Positions 8,744-17,696 of a DNA stretch of 64,000 nt are shown here, one piece after another. Within the stretch, counting starts at the first letter, position 1. The number at the start of each line of letters is the position of its first letter. A program made the position numbers and the translations under genes. The DNA comes from Natronorubrum texcoconense (GTDB taxonomy: Archaea; Halobacteriota; Halobacteria; Halobacteriales; Natrialbaceae). The DNA is taken from contig NZ_FNFE01000002.1 in the NCBI RefSeq assembly GCF_900100335.1, forward strand, positions 744,001-808,000, written 5' to 3'. Under the pieces are notes generated by a model. That model did not search any database, had not been told where the DNA came from, and saw only the letters and a program-made list of their open reading frames with translations.

Positions 8744-9337
8744 CTACAGTTCGAACTCGAGGCGGTCTCCCTCCTCGACGTCGCGCTCGTCGGTCCACTC
8801 GTAGACGACTTCCAGCACGTACTGGCCGTGGCCGGCGTAGGTCTGTTCGCTGCCGTCCTCGTCCGGCCCGGGTTCCGGCGCGTGATGGATCTCCGTGATC
8901 ACGCCCTCGTCGTCCGCGAAGACGATGTCGATCCCGAAAGACATCTCCCGCATGAAGAACTCTCGATCCTCGACCGCCTCGTAGACGAACAGCATGCCGC
9001 GGTCGTCGGGTAACTCCTCGGTGTCGCTCAGGCCCAGCCCTTGCAACTCCGGCGTGTCGGCGATGGCCGCCGTGACCGTCCCCAGTTCCTCGCCGTCGGA
9101 ATCCGTCACCGCTACCTCGGTCGTCTCGTACTCCGCGTGAACCTCGGACGAGGAGTCGTCACTGTCGTCGGTATCGTCGCTCGAGTTCCCCGTCGTCTCT
9201 TCGAGTTCGTCACCGTTGGCCCCCTCGTCGTCGCCGGTATCGTCGGCACAGCCCGCGAGTCCGAGCGAGCCGAGAGTTACCGCGGTACCTGCCAGCACGG
9301 TTCGTCGGGTCGAGGTCGACGGCTGTTGCGGAGTCAT
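8744..9337 (-). CDS. DUF192 family lipoprotein
   Basis: 197 residues. The N-terminus has a twin-arginine lipobox signal (STRRTVLAGTAV ... GLAGC, Cys about residue 30), followed by an acidic Asp/Ser tether to about residue 70. The rest is the DUF192 fold: LQGLGLSDTEELPDDRGMLF, FMREMSFGIDIVF and a C-terminal YVLEV segment. DUF192 proteins are small, secreted or periplasmic, of unknown function; the conserved Met/Asp patch is present. ATG 9337 is the start nearest the signal peptide. Confidence 0.9.
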   Translation of the reverse strand: MTPQQPSTSTRRTVLAGTAVTLGSLGLAGCADDTGDDEGANGDELEETTGNSSDDTDDSDDSSSEVHAEYETTEVAVTDSDGEELGTVTAAIADTPELQGLGLSDTEELPDDRGMLFVYEAVEDREFFMREMSFGIDIVFADDEGVITEIHHAPEPGPDEDGSEQTYAGHGQYVLEVVYEWTDERDVEEGDRLEFEL

Positions 9338-9549
9338 TTCGATACGGAACCGACCACGAAAGCGGTGATAAGTGTTTGTCGCCCGATTCGTGAATATAAC
9401 TCGGCTGACAAGGTCTGTATCGGCCACCGGGGGGTTTCTCCCCCGCGTGACCGACGTTGTGTTGTTCTCCACAAATCTCTGTGACGTGCTAACTTCTGAC
9501 AGTGTCGGACGAAGGCCGAGAGCCGTCAGTGGGGAATGCAGTGCGTACG

Positions 9550-9555
9550 TTTAGA
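9550..9555 (+). promoter_or_regulatory. TATA box for the SDR at 9580
   Basis: TTTAGA lies about 27 bases before GTG 9580 and favours that GTG as the start over the frame beginning at 9502. Confidence 0.5.
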
Positions 9556-9579
9556 AGCCATGCACGCGTTAGCGTCGCT

Positions 9580-10530
9580 GTGAACTGGACAGCCGACGAC
9601 GTCCCCGACCAGCACGGCCGAACGGTCGTCGTCACGGGAGCCAACAGCGGGATCGGTCTCGAGGCAACCCGCGAACTCGTCCGAAACGGCGCGACGGTAG
9701 TCATGGCCTGTCGGGACACCGACCGCGGCGACGAGGCGGCGCGGGACATCCGCGCGGACGTGCCCGACGCCGACCTCCGCGTCGAGGCCTGCGATCTGGC
9801 GAGCCTCGAGTCGATCCGCGCCTTCGCCGAGCGCCTCGAGGACGAGGCGATCGACGTCCTGATCAACAACGCCGGGACGATGGCGATTCCTCGCTCGGAG
9901 ACCGAGGACGGTTTCGAGACCCAGTTCGGCGTCAACCACCTCGGTCACTTCGCGCTCACGGGGCTGATGCTCGACGAACTCCATACGGCCCCTGACTCGG
10001 GACCCGCGCGAGTCGTGACGGTCTCGAGCGGACTCCACGAACGCGGCGAGATCGACTTCGACGACCTCCACGGCGAGCGGACGTACGACAAGTGGGACGC
10101 CTACGGCCGGTCGAAACTCGCCAATTTGCTGTTCGCGTACGAACTCGAGCGCCGGTTTCTCACCGCCGGGCTGTCCGCCAAGAGCCTCGCCGTCCATCCC
10201 GGCTACGCGAACACGCAGCTGCAGTTCCGCGGCATCGAGGGTCGCGGCTCCCGGATCCGGTTGTTGGGTCGACGACTGATGAACGCCGTGCTCGCCCAGT
10301 CAGCCGAGAAGGGCGCACTCCCCACGCTGTACGCGGCGACTGCGCCGGACGCGGCGGGCGGCGCGTACTACGGCCCCGGCGGACTGCTTGACATGCGGGG
10401 CACTCCGGAACGACAGGCTTCGTCGGAGCGGTCGTACGACCGCGGGACCGCTCGTCGGCTGTGGGAGGTCTCGAGCGAGCTAACCGGCGTGACCTACGAT
10501 CTCCCCGAGCCGAAGGCCCCGTCGTCGTGA
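9580..10530 (+). CDS. SDR oxidoreductase, retinol-dehydrogenase-like
   Basis: 316 residues. TGANSGIG near 19-26 binds the cofactor, MACRDTDRG marks NADP preference through Arg, NNAG is near 92-95, and YGRSK is the catalytic Tyr/Lys. The FGVNHLGHFALTGLML segment is characteristic of the retinol dehydrogenase/WW-domain-oxidoreductase-like branch of SDRs. GTG 9580 is preferred because the TATA-like box is 27 bases upstream and the protein then begins right before the Rossmann strand; a longer version from 9502 adds 26 residues without family match. Substrate unknown. Confidence 0.88.
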   Translation: MNWTADDVPDQHGRTVVVTGANSGIGLEATRELVRNGATVVMACRDTDRGDEAARDIRADVPDADLRVEACDLASLESIRAFAERLEDEAIDVLINNAGTMAIPRSETEDGFETQFGVNHLGHFALTGLMLDELHTAPDSGPARVVTVSSGLHERGEIDFDDLHGERTYDKWDAYGRSKLANLLFAYELERRFLTAGLSAKSLAVHPGYANTQLQFRGIEGRGSRIRLLGRRLMNAVLAQSAEKGALPTLYAATAPDAAGGAYYGPGGLLDMRGTPERQASSERSYDRGTARRLWEVSSELTGVTYDLPEPKAPSS

Positions 10531-10622
10531 GTCGGTAACTCGAGTCCGCCCGTGTGAGATTCGTTCGGGAACCGTCCGAGCCGACCGTAACGCGAAAGGC
10601 GACGCAGCCGAACAGTCGAGTA

Positions 10623-10964
10623 ATGAGCGACGACGACGGTATCCAGCGCGCGAGCGACGTCGGCTCGTCGGACGCGCCGCCGATCGAGGAGAAGCCCTAC
10701 AAGATCATCTTCGAGGCGAACAAGTGCTTCGGCGCGGGCAAGTGCGCCGAGGTCAGCGACAACTGGGAGATGTCCATCGCATCGGGCATCGCCAAGCCGA
10801 AGACGTACTTCTTCGGCGAGGAGGATCTCGAGCACAACGTCCGTGCGGCCGACGTGTGCCCAGCGAAGAAGGACGACGGCTGCATTCACGTCGTCGATCG
10901 CCGCACCGACGAGGAGATTGCGCCGGACCCCCACGGCGACGGAACGCTGAGCGTCGACTGGTAG
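10623..10964 (+). CDS. Ferredoxin (single Fe-S cluster, 3Fe-4S/4Fe-4S type)
   Basis: 113 residues. The cluster-binding cysteines are in NKCFGAGKCAEV and ADVCPAKKDDGC, the spacing of archaeal single-cluster ferredoxins; one canonical Cys position between the first two is replaced (GAG), so a 3Fe-4S cluster is plausible. A 25-residue acidic leader and a conserved tail (IHVVDRRTDEEI) match haloarchaeal members. It carries electrons for an unknown partner. ATG 10623 chosen; longer frames lack homology. It is a single gene, followed by tRNA-Leu. Confidence 0.85.
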   Translation: MSDDDGIQRASDVGSSDAPPIEEKPYKIIFEANKCFGAGKCAEVSDNWEMSIASGIAKPKTYFFGEEDLEHNVRAADVCPAKKDDGCIHVVDRRTDEEIAPDPHGDGTLSVDW

Positions 10965-11075
10965 CGCTCGCGTTCGCAATCCGGCGGGCGCGACTCACTT
11001 CGTTCGCGGAAGATAACTCGAGAGAACACCGAAACGCACATCCCGAACCGGAGACAACGGTCGAGTGCCTTCTGT

Positions 11076-11159
11076 GCGAGGGTAGCCAAGCAGGCCAACG
11101 GCGGTGGGCTTAAGACCCGCTCCTGTAGAGGTCCGAGGGTTCGAATCCCTTCCCTCGCA
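11076..11159 (+). tRNA. tRNA-Leu (anticodon UAA)
   Basis: 84 bases. A seven-pair acceptor stem (GCGAGGG / CCCTCGC, discriminator A at 11159), anticodon loop CTTAAGA with UAA at 11111-11113, a variable arm of class II length, and T-loop GGTTCGAATCC. The CCA is not encoded. No intron. Confidence 0.95.
11145..11157 (+). repeat. tRNA 3'-end core, candidate attachment site (copy 1)
   Basis: ATCCCTTCCCTCG, part of the tRNA-Leu T arm and acceptor stem, recurs exactly at 11478-11490. Such a pair is what tyrosine-recombinase integration at a tRNA leaves behind. Confidence 0.4.
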
Positions 11160-11160
11160 T

Positions 11161-11188
11161 GTCACCGCGAACACTCGTGAGCGGTGAC
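11161..11188 (+). terminator. Hairpin directly after tRNA-Leu
   Basis: GTCACCGC (11161-11168) pairs perfectly with GCGGTGAC (11181-11188) around a 12-base loop, starting two bases after the tRNA. It may terminate or protect the transcript end; no T run follows. Confidence 0.4.
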
Positions 11189-11477
11189 TGCGAGCGGAGG
11201 GGTTTGAATCAGGGAGCGAAACAACTGAGGTTCGAATCACCCTCGTCCGTGACCTACTCGCAACTAATGCGAGAGCAACAGGATTCGTAACAAACATCAA
11301 TCTGTTATCCATGCTTCTCGTTAGTGATCGGCGGCCAACAGTTGTCGTCGATCACGGGCCGCAGTCAACCGGCCCAGAAGTCAGGGATCTCACCCGCGGA
11401 CACCGAACAAAAATCATTCGGGAAAGGCGTAACAGGTCCACTGACAAGCCCCTACTACGGCACTCGGGGCAGTTGAT

Positions 11478-11490
11478 ATCCCTTCCCTCG
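11478..11490 (+). repeat. Direct copy of tRNA-Leu 3' end, candidate attachment site (copy 2)
   Basis: Exact 13-base copy of 11145-11157. The 320 bases between the two copies hold no recognisable gene, only short weak frames, so if this was an integrated element it is now nearly gone. The rest of the gap up to 11605 shows nothing I can name. Confidence 0.35.
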
Positions 11491-11605
11491 TAGACTCGAA
11501 ATACCGTGTCAACGTATCGATTACGTGAGATCAGGCTACGAGAAGAGAACCCGTCAGCTTACGCGTAGAAAGACACCTCCGGAGATCATTCGCCGAGTTC
11601 GGACC

Positions 11606-12310
11606 CTACGACTCCGACCTTGAGTCCACGCCAATCCCCCTCGCCGCCGTCGCTTTGAACGACGCCATGATCGACCGGCCGGCCTCGAGCCCCAGTCGCT
11701 CCGCGCTGGCTCGAGTGACGAGCGCCTGTAGCGTCGCCCCATCGCCCAGTCGAACCACCACTCGGTCGATCGCATCGCCCGATTCGACCTCGACGATGGT
11801 TCCCGAAAACCGATTTCGGAGGCTGGTATCGTCGCCTCGAGGGGTCTCGTCGGGATCTGTCAGGACGACGGCGTCCGAGCGGATGCTAACCTGCACCTCG
11901 CTCGCGTCCTCGGGAACGAGCGCCAGTATCGAGCCGACGGTGGTCTCGACGGTCGCGAGTTCACCCGTTCGGTCCCGGACGGTGCCCGAGATCACGGACT
12001 CCGTGACCCGGGCGACGCCGTTGAGTTCGGCGGCGTGTCGGTCGAACCGTCGGCGGAGGTCGCGGGCGTTCTGCGTGAGAACTGTCCCGCCGCCACCGCG
12101 GCCCCCGCGTCGCCGTTCGGTAACCGGGCCGACGGCGTCTTCGATCTCGACGATTCGGTTCTGCAGACGCGCGTACGACCGGCCGAGTTCGTCGGCCGCG
12201 CTGTGCATCGAGCCGTGGTCGTCGATCGCCTCGAGCATCTCGATATCGCGGCGGTCGATCGTCACGCCGTCGACCGACAGTGTCGTGGTGTAGCCCTTTT
12301 CGATCGTCAT
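11606..12310 (-). CDS. ModE-like transcriptional regulator with TOBE oxyanion-binding domain
   Basis: 234 residues. Residues about 15-75 form a LysR/ModE-type winged helix (IDRRDIEMLEAIDDHGSMHSAADELGRSY), and RRGGRGGGGTVLTQNA (about 67-82) is the ModE wing. Near 165-228 is a TOBE/Mop fold (SGTIVEVESG...VRLGDGATLQALVT), which binds molybdate or tungstate. The gene overlaps the stop of the transporter ATPase by one base (TGATG), so it is the last gene of the tup operon and probably controls it. Likely represses or tunes uptake when tungstate is plentiful (inference from ModE). Confidence 0.88.
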   Translation of the reverse strand: MTIEKGYTTTLSVDGVTIDRRDIEMLEAIDDHGSMHSAADELGRSYARLQNRIVEIEDAVGPVTERRRGGRGGGGTVLTQNARDLRRRFDRHAAELNGVARVTESVISGTVRDRTGELATVETTVGSILALVPEDASEVQVSIRSDAVVLTDPDETPRGDDTSLRNRFSGTIVEVESGDAIDRVVVRLGDGATLQALVTRASAERLGLEAGRSIMASFKATAARGIGVDSRSES

Positions 12311-13077
12311 CAGTAGATCAGCTCCCCGTCGATGAACTGTTGCGTTCGGTCATCGGTCGGCTCCTCGAACACCGTTTCGGTTGGCCCGACCTCGATGACC
12401 TCGTTTTCGAGAAGCACCGCGACCCGATCCGCGACCCGTTCGGCCTGGTGCATGTCGTGGGTAGCGATCGCGACGCCGATGCCCCGATCTCGCGCGTTGC
12501 CGATCGCCTCCTCGAGGACGGCCGTGTTTCGCGGGTCGAGGTCCGACGTCGGCTCGTCGAGGAGGAGCACGTCGGGTTCGTACGCGAGCGCCCGAGCGAA
12601 CGCGACGCGCTGGGCTTCGCCGCCCGAAAGCGACGAGGCGTCCTGATCGGCCTTGTCGGCCAATCCGACGGCGTCGAGCGCGTCGACAACTTCGATAGTG
12701 CCGTTTTCGGCTCCGACGAGACTCGCGAGTTCGTGTCGAATGCGGTCCGTCCACGACTGTCTGACCCGGAGCCCGTACTCGGCGTTGCGAACGACGCTCG
12801 CGTCGAACAGGCTGGCCTCCTGAAAGACCATCCCGATCCGGCGACGGTACTCGAGTCGCTCGCGGTCGCCGACCGCCCAGACGTCGGTTCCGTCGTACTC
12901 GATCGAGCCATCGTCGGGCGCGTCGAACAGCGCGAGCAGCCGCAGCAGCGTCGACTTCCCGACGCCGGAGGGGCCGATGATGGCGACGACCTCGCCGGGC
13001 GAGACCGACAGCGAGACCTCCTCGAAGACGGTCTCGTCGTCGTAGGCGTGGTAGACGTCCGTCGCGCGTAGCGTCAT
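12310..13077 (-). CDS. tupC: Tungstate ABC transporter ATP-binding protein
   Basis: 255 residues. Walker [10 protein letters not shown] at 35-43, Q-loop MVFQEAS near 85-90, signature LSGGEAQR near 148-155, Walker B VLLLDEP near 168-174, and the switch His in ATHDMHQAE. It is the cytoplasmic ATPase driving import by the permease next to it, with which it overlaps by 4 bases (ATGA). Family assignment to tungstate rests on the neighbouring TupA and TupB. Confidence 0.9.
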   Translation of the reverse strand: MTLRATDVYHAYDDETVFEEVSLSVSPGEVVAIIGPSGVGKSTLLRLLALFDAPDDGSIEYDGTDVWAVGDRERLEYRRRIGMVFQEASLFDASVVRNAEYGLRVRQSWTDRIRHELASLVGAENGTIEVVDALDAVGLADKADQDASSLSGGEAQRVAFARALAYEPDVLLLDEPTSDLDPRNTAVLEEAIGNARDRGIGVAIATHDMHQAERVADRVAVLLENEVIEVGPTETVFEEPTDDRTQQFIDGELIY

Positions 13078-13793
13078 CGGTACCGCCCTCCGCCGTCGTT
13101 TCCGAGCCGAACGACGATCGCGTTGACGGCCAGGACGAGGACGAGCAGGATCGCACCGAGGAGCATCGCGGTCTCGAACCGGCCCTGTCGAGCCTCGAGT
13201 TGGATCGCCGTCGTAAGCGTCCGTGTGACCGACGTTCCGTCCGAACGGGCGATGTTACCGCCGACGATGAGGACGGAGCCGACTTCGCTGATCGCGCGGC
13301 CGAAGCCCGCCAGCACAGCCGTCGCGATGCCGTAGCGCGCTTCCTTGATGGTGACGAACGCGACGTCCGTCCGCGTCCCGCCCATCGCGTACGCCGCGTC
13401 CCGGACGTTCTGCTCGACGCTGCTGACGGCGGCGAGACTGACGCCAGCGATGACGGGCGCTGCAAGCACGAACTGCGACAGGATCATCGCCTCGGGGGTG
13501 AAAACGAGGTCGAACGAGCCGAGCGGTCCCTGATTCGAGACGGCGAAGAGGACGACGAGACCGACGACGACGCTGGGAAAGCCCATCCCGGTGTTGATGA
13601 GCGACGTGAGCAGCGTCTTCCCGCGAAACTCTGTGAAACCGATGAGGAGGGCGACCGGGAGACTACACAGCGTGCTCAATGCGACGGCGACGAGACTAAC
13701 GTACAGCGAGACCGCGATGATGCTGCGGATGTAGTGCCACTCGAAGGGAAAGTCGACGACCAGCGGCGCGCCCGTGGTGAGTTCGAGTACCAT
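13074..13793 (-). CDS. tupB: Tungstate ABC transporter permease
   Basis: 239 residues with five to six transmembrane segments. The EAA loop is [24 protein letters not shown] (about 136-159), which docks on the ATPase. The N-terminal [22 protein letters not shown] and the [19 protein letters not shown] segment are typical of TupB/WtpB-like permeases. Spacing to tupA is 12 bases and it overlaps tupC by 4, so the three are co-transcribed. Confidence 0.9.
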   Translation of the reverse strand: MVLELTTGAPLVVDFPFEWHYIRSIIAVSLYVSLVAVALSTLCSLPVALLIGFTEFRGKTLLTSLINTGMGFPSVVVGLVVLFAVSNQGPLGSFDLVFTPEAMILSQFVLAAPVIAGVSLAAVSSVEQNVRDAAYAMGGTRTDVAFVTIKEARYGIATAVLAGFGRAISEVGSVLIVGGNIARSDGTSVTRTLTTAIQLEARQGRFETAMLLGAILLVLVLAVNAIVVRLGNDGGGRYR

Positions 13794-13805
13794 CCGTGCG
13801 CACCC

Positions 13806-14726
13806 TCAGTCGTCCGCGCCGTCCCAGCCCTCGGGGACGTACTGCTGGAAGTTCGGTTCCTCGGAGACGGCCTCCGGAAAGAACAGCTGTTCACCCTCGA
13901 CCGCGTACTCCTCGATCCGTTCGCGGCTCTCGAGCCCCGTGAGATACCCGATGTACGCCATCGCGAGGTCGTAGTTCACGTTGTCGTGGACGGCCGGATT
14001 GACGGCGACGATGCCGTACGGATTCGCGAGCAGGTCCGGCCCGTCTTCGATCGGGCCCTCGACGTGGGTCTCGAGGCCGATATCCGACCGCATCGAGAGA
14101 TACGTGCCGCGGTCGGCGAGCGTGTAGTCGCCGCCCTGGTCCGTCTGGGTGAGTATCTCACCCATGCTGCCGCCACCGTCCAGATACCACTCGCCGAACT
14201 CGTCGTCGCCGACGCCGGCGGCGTCCCAGATCTCGAGCTCTTTCGCGTGCGTTCCCGAGTTGTCCCCGCGCGAGACGAACGTCGACTCCGCCTCGGCGAT
14301 GTCGGTAAACGCCGCTTCGACGTCCGTGGTCCCCGAAATCCCCGCCGGGTCGTCAGCGTCGCCGACGACCACGAAGTCGTTGAACATCAGATCGCGTCGG
14401 TTGACGCCGTACCCCGCTTCCAGAAACTCGTCCTCGAGCGCGCGGGCGTGGACCATCACGACGTCCGCGTCACCGCTGCGGGCGGTCTCGAGTGCAGCGC
14501 CCGTCCCCTGACCGATCGCCTCCACGGTGACGCCGTATCGGTCCTCGAAGGGCGCGTTGAGTTCGTCGAGCAGGCCCGTGTCGTAGGTGCTCGTCGTCGT
14601 CGTGAGCCGGAGCGTTTCGCCGGTGATCGCTCCCTCCTCCCGACTCCTGAACGCCGTACAACCAGCGATCCCGGTAGCTGCCACAGAGCCGACCGCTGCG
14701 ACGAACTGTCGGCGTTGTATCGACAT
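13806..14726 (-). CDS. tupA: Tungstate-binding lipoprotein of ABC transporter
   Basis: 306 residues. A short Tat-like lipobox signal ([14 protein letters not shown]...IAGC, Cys23) anchors it to the membrane outside. The binding core shows [18 protein letters not shown] (about 39-56), [51 protein letters not shown] and SRGDNSGTH, the recognised TupA pattern; the T-S-T and SRGD-SGTH residues hold the oxyanion. First gene of the operon tupA-tupB-tupC-modE-like. ATG 14726 is chosen as the signal peptide start; a TATA-like run (about 14752-14760) is 26-34 bases upstream. An inverted repeat at 14771-14790 sits just beyond it. Confidence 0.93.
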   Translation of the reverse strand: MSIQRRQFVAAVGSVAATGIAGCTAFRSREEGAITGETLRLTTTTSTYDTGLLDELNAPFEDRYGVTVEAIGQGTGAALETARSGDADVVMVHARALEDEFLEAGYGVNRRDLMFNDFVVVGDADDPAGISGTTDVEAAFTDIAEAESTFVSRGDNSGTHAKELEIWDAAGVGDDEFGEWYLDGGGSMGEILTQTDQGGDYTLADRGTYLSMRSDIGLETHVEGPIEDGPDLLANPYGIVAVNPAVHDNVNYDLAMAYIGYLTGLESRERIEEYAVEGEQLFFPEAVSEEPNFQQYVPEGWDGADD

Positions 14727-14770
14727 AGATACTACGATACTGCCTCGGATGAAATAGTTTTGGATCACGA

Positions 14771-14790
14771 CGTAACCACAGTGGGTTACG
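14771..14790. promoter_or_regulatory. Inverted-repeat operator candidate for the tup operon
   Basis: CGTAACC-ACAGTG-GGTTACG: two perfect 7-base arms around a 6-base centre, 45-64 bases before tupA and immediately upstream of the TATA-like run. A half copy (CGTAACC) is at 14856-14862. The position suits a transcription factor acting on the promoter; the ModE-like product of 11606-12310 is the natural candidate (inference). Confidence 0.55.
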
Positions 14791-14862
14791 TCCGATCCGG
14801 TAGAGAACGACGTTCGGGCTCGAGGAGTGCGTTTTCGACGTGGCCGAATCGGCTGCGTAACC

Positions 14863-14868
14863 AAAAAA
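14863..14868 (-). terminator. T6 tract after the DUF7344-like gene
   Basis: Six A on the plus strand read as TTTTTT about 52-57 bases past the stop at 14920. T runs terminate archaeal RNA polymerase. Confidence 0.35.
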
Positions 14869-14919
14869 GGCAACCCATCTGAGAGCTACTGAAACCCGGC
14901 GGAGATGTGCCGCGAGGAG

Positions 14920-15720
14920 CTACTCTTCGACCGGCGACTGTTTCTCGTCGGGCAGTCGTGCGAGCGCTTCGATGGTGGCGACGACCGGTTCGTCGGCGCC
15001 CGCAGGACGAACGACACCACTCGTCGCATCGTACTCGACCGCGCCGTCGGCGGCCAGTTTCGGCAGTCGGTGCTGGACGAGATCGAGGTAGACCGCCTCC
15101 TCGGTCGTCTCCTCGAGCGACGCGATCTGTGCCGCGATCGTCTCGACGCCGAGCGGTCGGTCGGCGAGCGACACCGCCTGGAGCGTGTACCAGGCTCGCG
15201 TATCGGACGCGAGACTGGCAACGGTTCGTGCAGGCGGCGAGAGGGAGTCGATGTCACCCCGTCCGTCGGCGGTATCCGTCTCCTCGGACGCTCCCAGTTC
15301 GACGGTGTGTCGCTGGTTCGCCACTGCGGCAGCCAGACCGACGACGCCGCCGCTCAACATGCCGATGACGAGCAAGAGCGACGAATCCGCGACGGCGTTT
15401 CCGACGAGCCACTCCGCGAGAAGGAAGCCCGAGACGAGGAGCCCGGCGGTGAGGGAGCCGACGAGAGACCACGTCGCGATCGACCACTGATCCTCGTAGG
15501 ACCGGCGTTGCGTCGCGACCCAGTAGCCCGCGTAGACGAGCGCGAGCGCCGGCGCGATCACGAGTAGGCTCTCGATCGATTGGACGACGATCGGTTCGGG
15601 GTAGCGATACACCTGTGCCAGTCCGGCGACCCCGAGTGCGATTCCGAGTACGGCGACGAACCACGCTGCGCTATCCTGCCATCTCGTCGTACGCGGGCGT
15701 CTACTGTCCAGTGAGGTCAT
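14920..15720 (-). CDS. Membrane protein with C-terminal DUF7344-like winged helix
   Basis: 266 residues. Four hydrophobic segments fall in the first 135 residues (about 18-37, 45-66, 83-105, 115-136), followed by an acidic linker. Residues about 165-255 (LSPPARTV ... VYLDLVQHRLPKLAADGAVEYD) match the haloarchaeal DUF7344 winged-helix pattern. So it looks like a membrane-bound DNA-binding or sensing protein. A 12-base perfect palindrome lies 32-43 bases before its start, over the expected TATA position, which would suit autoregulation. Function not known. Confidence 0.7.
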   Translation of the reverse strand: MTSLDSRRPRTTRWQDSAAWFVAVLGIALGVAGLAQVYRYPEPIVVQSIESLLVIAPALALVYAGYWVATQRRSYEDQWSIATWSLVGSLTAGLLVSGFLLAEWLVGNAVADSSLLLVIGMLSGGVVGLAAAVANQRHTVELGASEETDTADGRGDIDSLSPPARTVASLASDTRAWYTLQAVSLADRPLGVETIAAQIASLEETTEEAVYLDLVQHRLPKLAADGAVEYDATSGVVRPAGADEPVVATIEALARLPDEKQSPVEE

Positions 15721-15751
15721 CAGTCACCTGTACTGTAGCACGTCACGCAGT

Positions 15752-15763
15752 AAGAACGTTCTT
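15752..15763. promoter_or_regulatory. 12-bp perfect palindrome in divergent promoter region
   Basis: AAGAACGTTCTT lies between the divergent genes at 14920-15720 (-) and 15861-16103 (+), 32-43 bases upstream of the minus-strand start. It overlaps the likely core promoter of the minus gene. Confidence 0.45.
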
Positions 15764-15860
15764 GCGTCCGGTCGAACGGGAGAGTCGATCGATCCTGCCA
15801 ACCGGAGGGTGCAGGTGCAACTGTTTCACGTCACCGACTGGTATCACGGCCGAGAGTCCG

Positions 15861-16103
15861 ATGACCAATCCGGATCGAGAGCAGTCACGGATCGCTAACA
15901 ACCGACTGGCAGTCGCCGTAGCCGTCGGTTCGTTGCTCGTCCTCTCGGCAGTCGGACTGTTCTATCGGACCGGGCTGCTCGACTACATCGTGCCGACTCA
16001 CGGCCCTGCAGCCGACGCAGCCCCGCTCTACGTCCTGATGGCCGTCGCTCTGTTCGCACTCATCGTCTGGAGCTGGAGCCGACTGGTCTCGTGGTTCGAC
16101 TGA
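15861..16103 (+). CDS. Small two-helix membrane protein, unknown
   Basis: 80 residues. A basic, polar N-terminus (MTNPDREQSRIANNR) is followed by a helix at about 17-36, a loop with GLLDYIVPTHGP, a second helix at about 55-75, and a short end. I do not recognise a family. It is divergent from the membrane DUF7344-like gene and shares its intergenic palindrome. Confidence 0.6.
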   Translation: MTNPDREQSRIANNRLAVAVAVGSLLVLSAVGLFYRTGLLDYIVPTHGPAADAAPLYVLMAVALFALIVWSWSRLVSWFD

Positions 16104-16133
16104 AGTCAGGAGAACCGACGGCAGCGTTCCGAC

Positions 16134-17606
16134 CTAGAACGGGTACTCCCGAGACTCGCGCTGAATCGAGATCCACTTCGTCGTCGTCAGCTCCTCGAGG
16201 ATCGACTCGCCGTTGTACCGCCCCAATCCGGACTGTTTCATCCCGCCGAAGGGGACGTGGGGCTCGTCGTTGACCGGCTGGTCGTTGATGTGGATCATCC
16301 CCGTCTCGATGCCGTCGGCGATCGATCGAGCCTGCGCGAGGTCCTCGCTGTGAACCGATCCCGAGAGGCCGTGGATCGTATCGTTGGCCAGTTCGATCGC
16401 CTCCTCGTCGCTCGAGTAGGGGATCACCGGCGCGACCGGGCCGAAGTGTTCGTTACACGCCGCGGCCATGTCGTTGTCCGCGTCGGAGAGGACCGTCGGC
16501 TCGACCACGAGTCCGTCGTGTTCGCCGCCGGTCTCGAGGGTCGCCCCTTCGTCGACTGAGGTCTCGACGTACTCGAGGATCTGATCGCGCTGGCCCTCGT
16601 CGATGATCGGTCCGACGACGGTGTCCTCGTCGGTCGGGTCGCCGGTCGGAAGGTTCGCCGCGCGGTCTGTAAGCATCCCCACGTAGTCGTCGTAGACGTC
16701 CTCGTGGACGAGGTGGCGGTTGATCGAGATACAGATCTGGCCCTGGTGGAGGAACGAACCGAAGACTCCGCCGTCGACCGCGCGATCGAGGTCGGCGTTC
16801 TCGGTGACGACGTGGACGTTGTTCCCGCCAAGTTCGAGCGCGGGAAGCGCGCAGTTGCCGGCCGCGTTCGCGGCGACCCGCTGGCCGATCTCCGTCGACC
16901 CGGTGAAGGCGAGCACTCGCGGAATCTCGTGGTCGGAGATCGCGTCACCGATCTCGGAGCCGCTGCCGGTGACGACGCTCAGGACGCCCTCCGGCACGCC
17001 GGCTTCCTCGAAGATCCGTGCGAGGAGCAAGCCGCCCGTAATCGGCGTGTTCGAGGCCGGCTTGAGCACGACCGAGTTCCCGGTCGCGATGGCCGGCGCG
17101 ACCGCTCGCATCGAGAGGTGCAGCGGGAAGTTCCACGGCGAGATGACGCCGACGACGCCGGCAGGTTTGCGCTCGACGATGTTTTCCTTCCCGGGGATCG
17201 TCGACTCCATCTGCTTCCCGTCCATCCGGAACGGGTAGCTCGCCGCCTGCTGCATCATCGCCATCGCCGTCTGCAGTTCGGCCCCGCTTTTGACTCGCGT
17301 ACTGCCGGACTCGAGGGCCAACAACTCGGAGATTTCCTCGCGATTGTCACGAACGAACTCGATCGCCGCCGTAATAACCTCCGCTCGTGCTTGCGGCGGT
17401 TGCTGGGCCCACTCTTTCTGGGCTTCGCTCGCGGCCTCGTAGGCCCGATCGACGTCGTCCTCGGTTCCGGCCGGAACGGTCGCAATCTTCTCGCGCGTGT
17501 AGGGGTTCTCGACCGCGATCTCCTCGCGGTCGCTCGGCTCCGTCCACTCGCCCGCGAGATACAGCGAATTCCAGCCCGATTCGGGTGTCAACGGGAGATC
17601 TGTCAT
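16134..17606 (-). CDS. NAD(P)-dependent aldehyde dehydrogenase
   Basis: 490 residues, the usual length. NAD-binding FTGSTEIGQRVA, the general-base motif LELGGNN (Glu), and the catalytic Cys in GQICIS are all intact, and the end GGMKQSGLGRYNGE is standard. It oxidises an aldehyde to the acid with NAD(P)+; the closest style is benzaldehyde/salicylaldehyde-like ALDH but the substrate is not certain. The 277-base region in front of it holds copy A of the structured element on the opposite strand. Confidence 0.93.
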   Translation of the reverse strand: MTDLPLTPESGWNSLYLAGEWTEPSDREEIAVENPYTREKIATVPAGTEDDVDRAYEAASEAQKEWAQQPPQARAEVITAAIEFVRDNREEISELLALESGSTRVKSGAELQTAMAMMQQAASYPFRMDGKQMESTIPGKENIVERKPAGVVGVISPWNFPLHLSMRAVAPAIATGNSVVLKPASNTPITGGLLLARIFEEAGVPEGVLSVVTGSGSEIGDAISDHEIPRVLAFTGSTEIGQRVAANAAGNCALPALELGGNNVHVVTENADLDRAVDGGVFGSFLHQGQICISINRHLVHEDVYDDYVGMLTDRAANLPTGDPTDEDTVVGPIIDEGQRDQILEYVETSVDEGATLETGGEHDGLVVEPTVLSDADNDMAAACNEHFGPVAPVIPYSSDEEAIELANDTIHGLSGSVHSEDLAQARSIADGIETGMIHINDQPVNDEPHVPFGGMKQSGLGRYNGESILEELTTTKWISIQRESREYPF

Positions 17607-17696
17607 ACAGCGATACTACCCGACGAGTGTGGAAAAGTGACACACCGGCAGGCGCAACGGGGACTAAGTCCACGTTCGACTGAACAAACCACGTGC

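Noticed and set aside
10995-11312. 105-codon frame over the tRNA gene on the minus strand
   Set aside because: A translation of the tRNA reverse strand; a well-known kind of false call.
11311-11493. 60-codon plus-strand frame between the candidate att sites
   Set aside because: No start signal at the right distance, unknown sequence and codon use unlike neighbours; the far end is the repeat itself.
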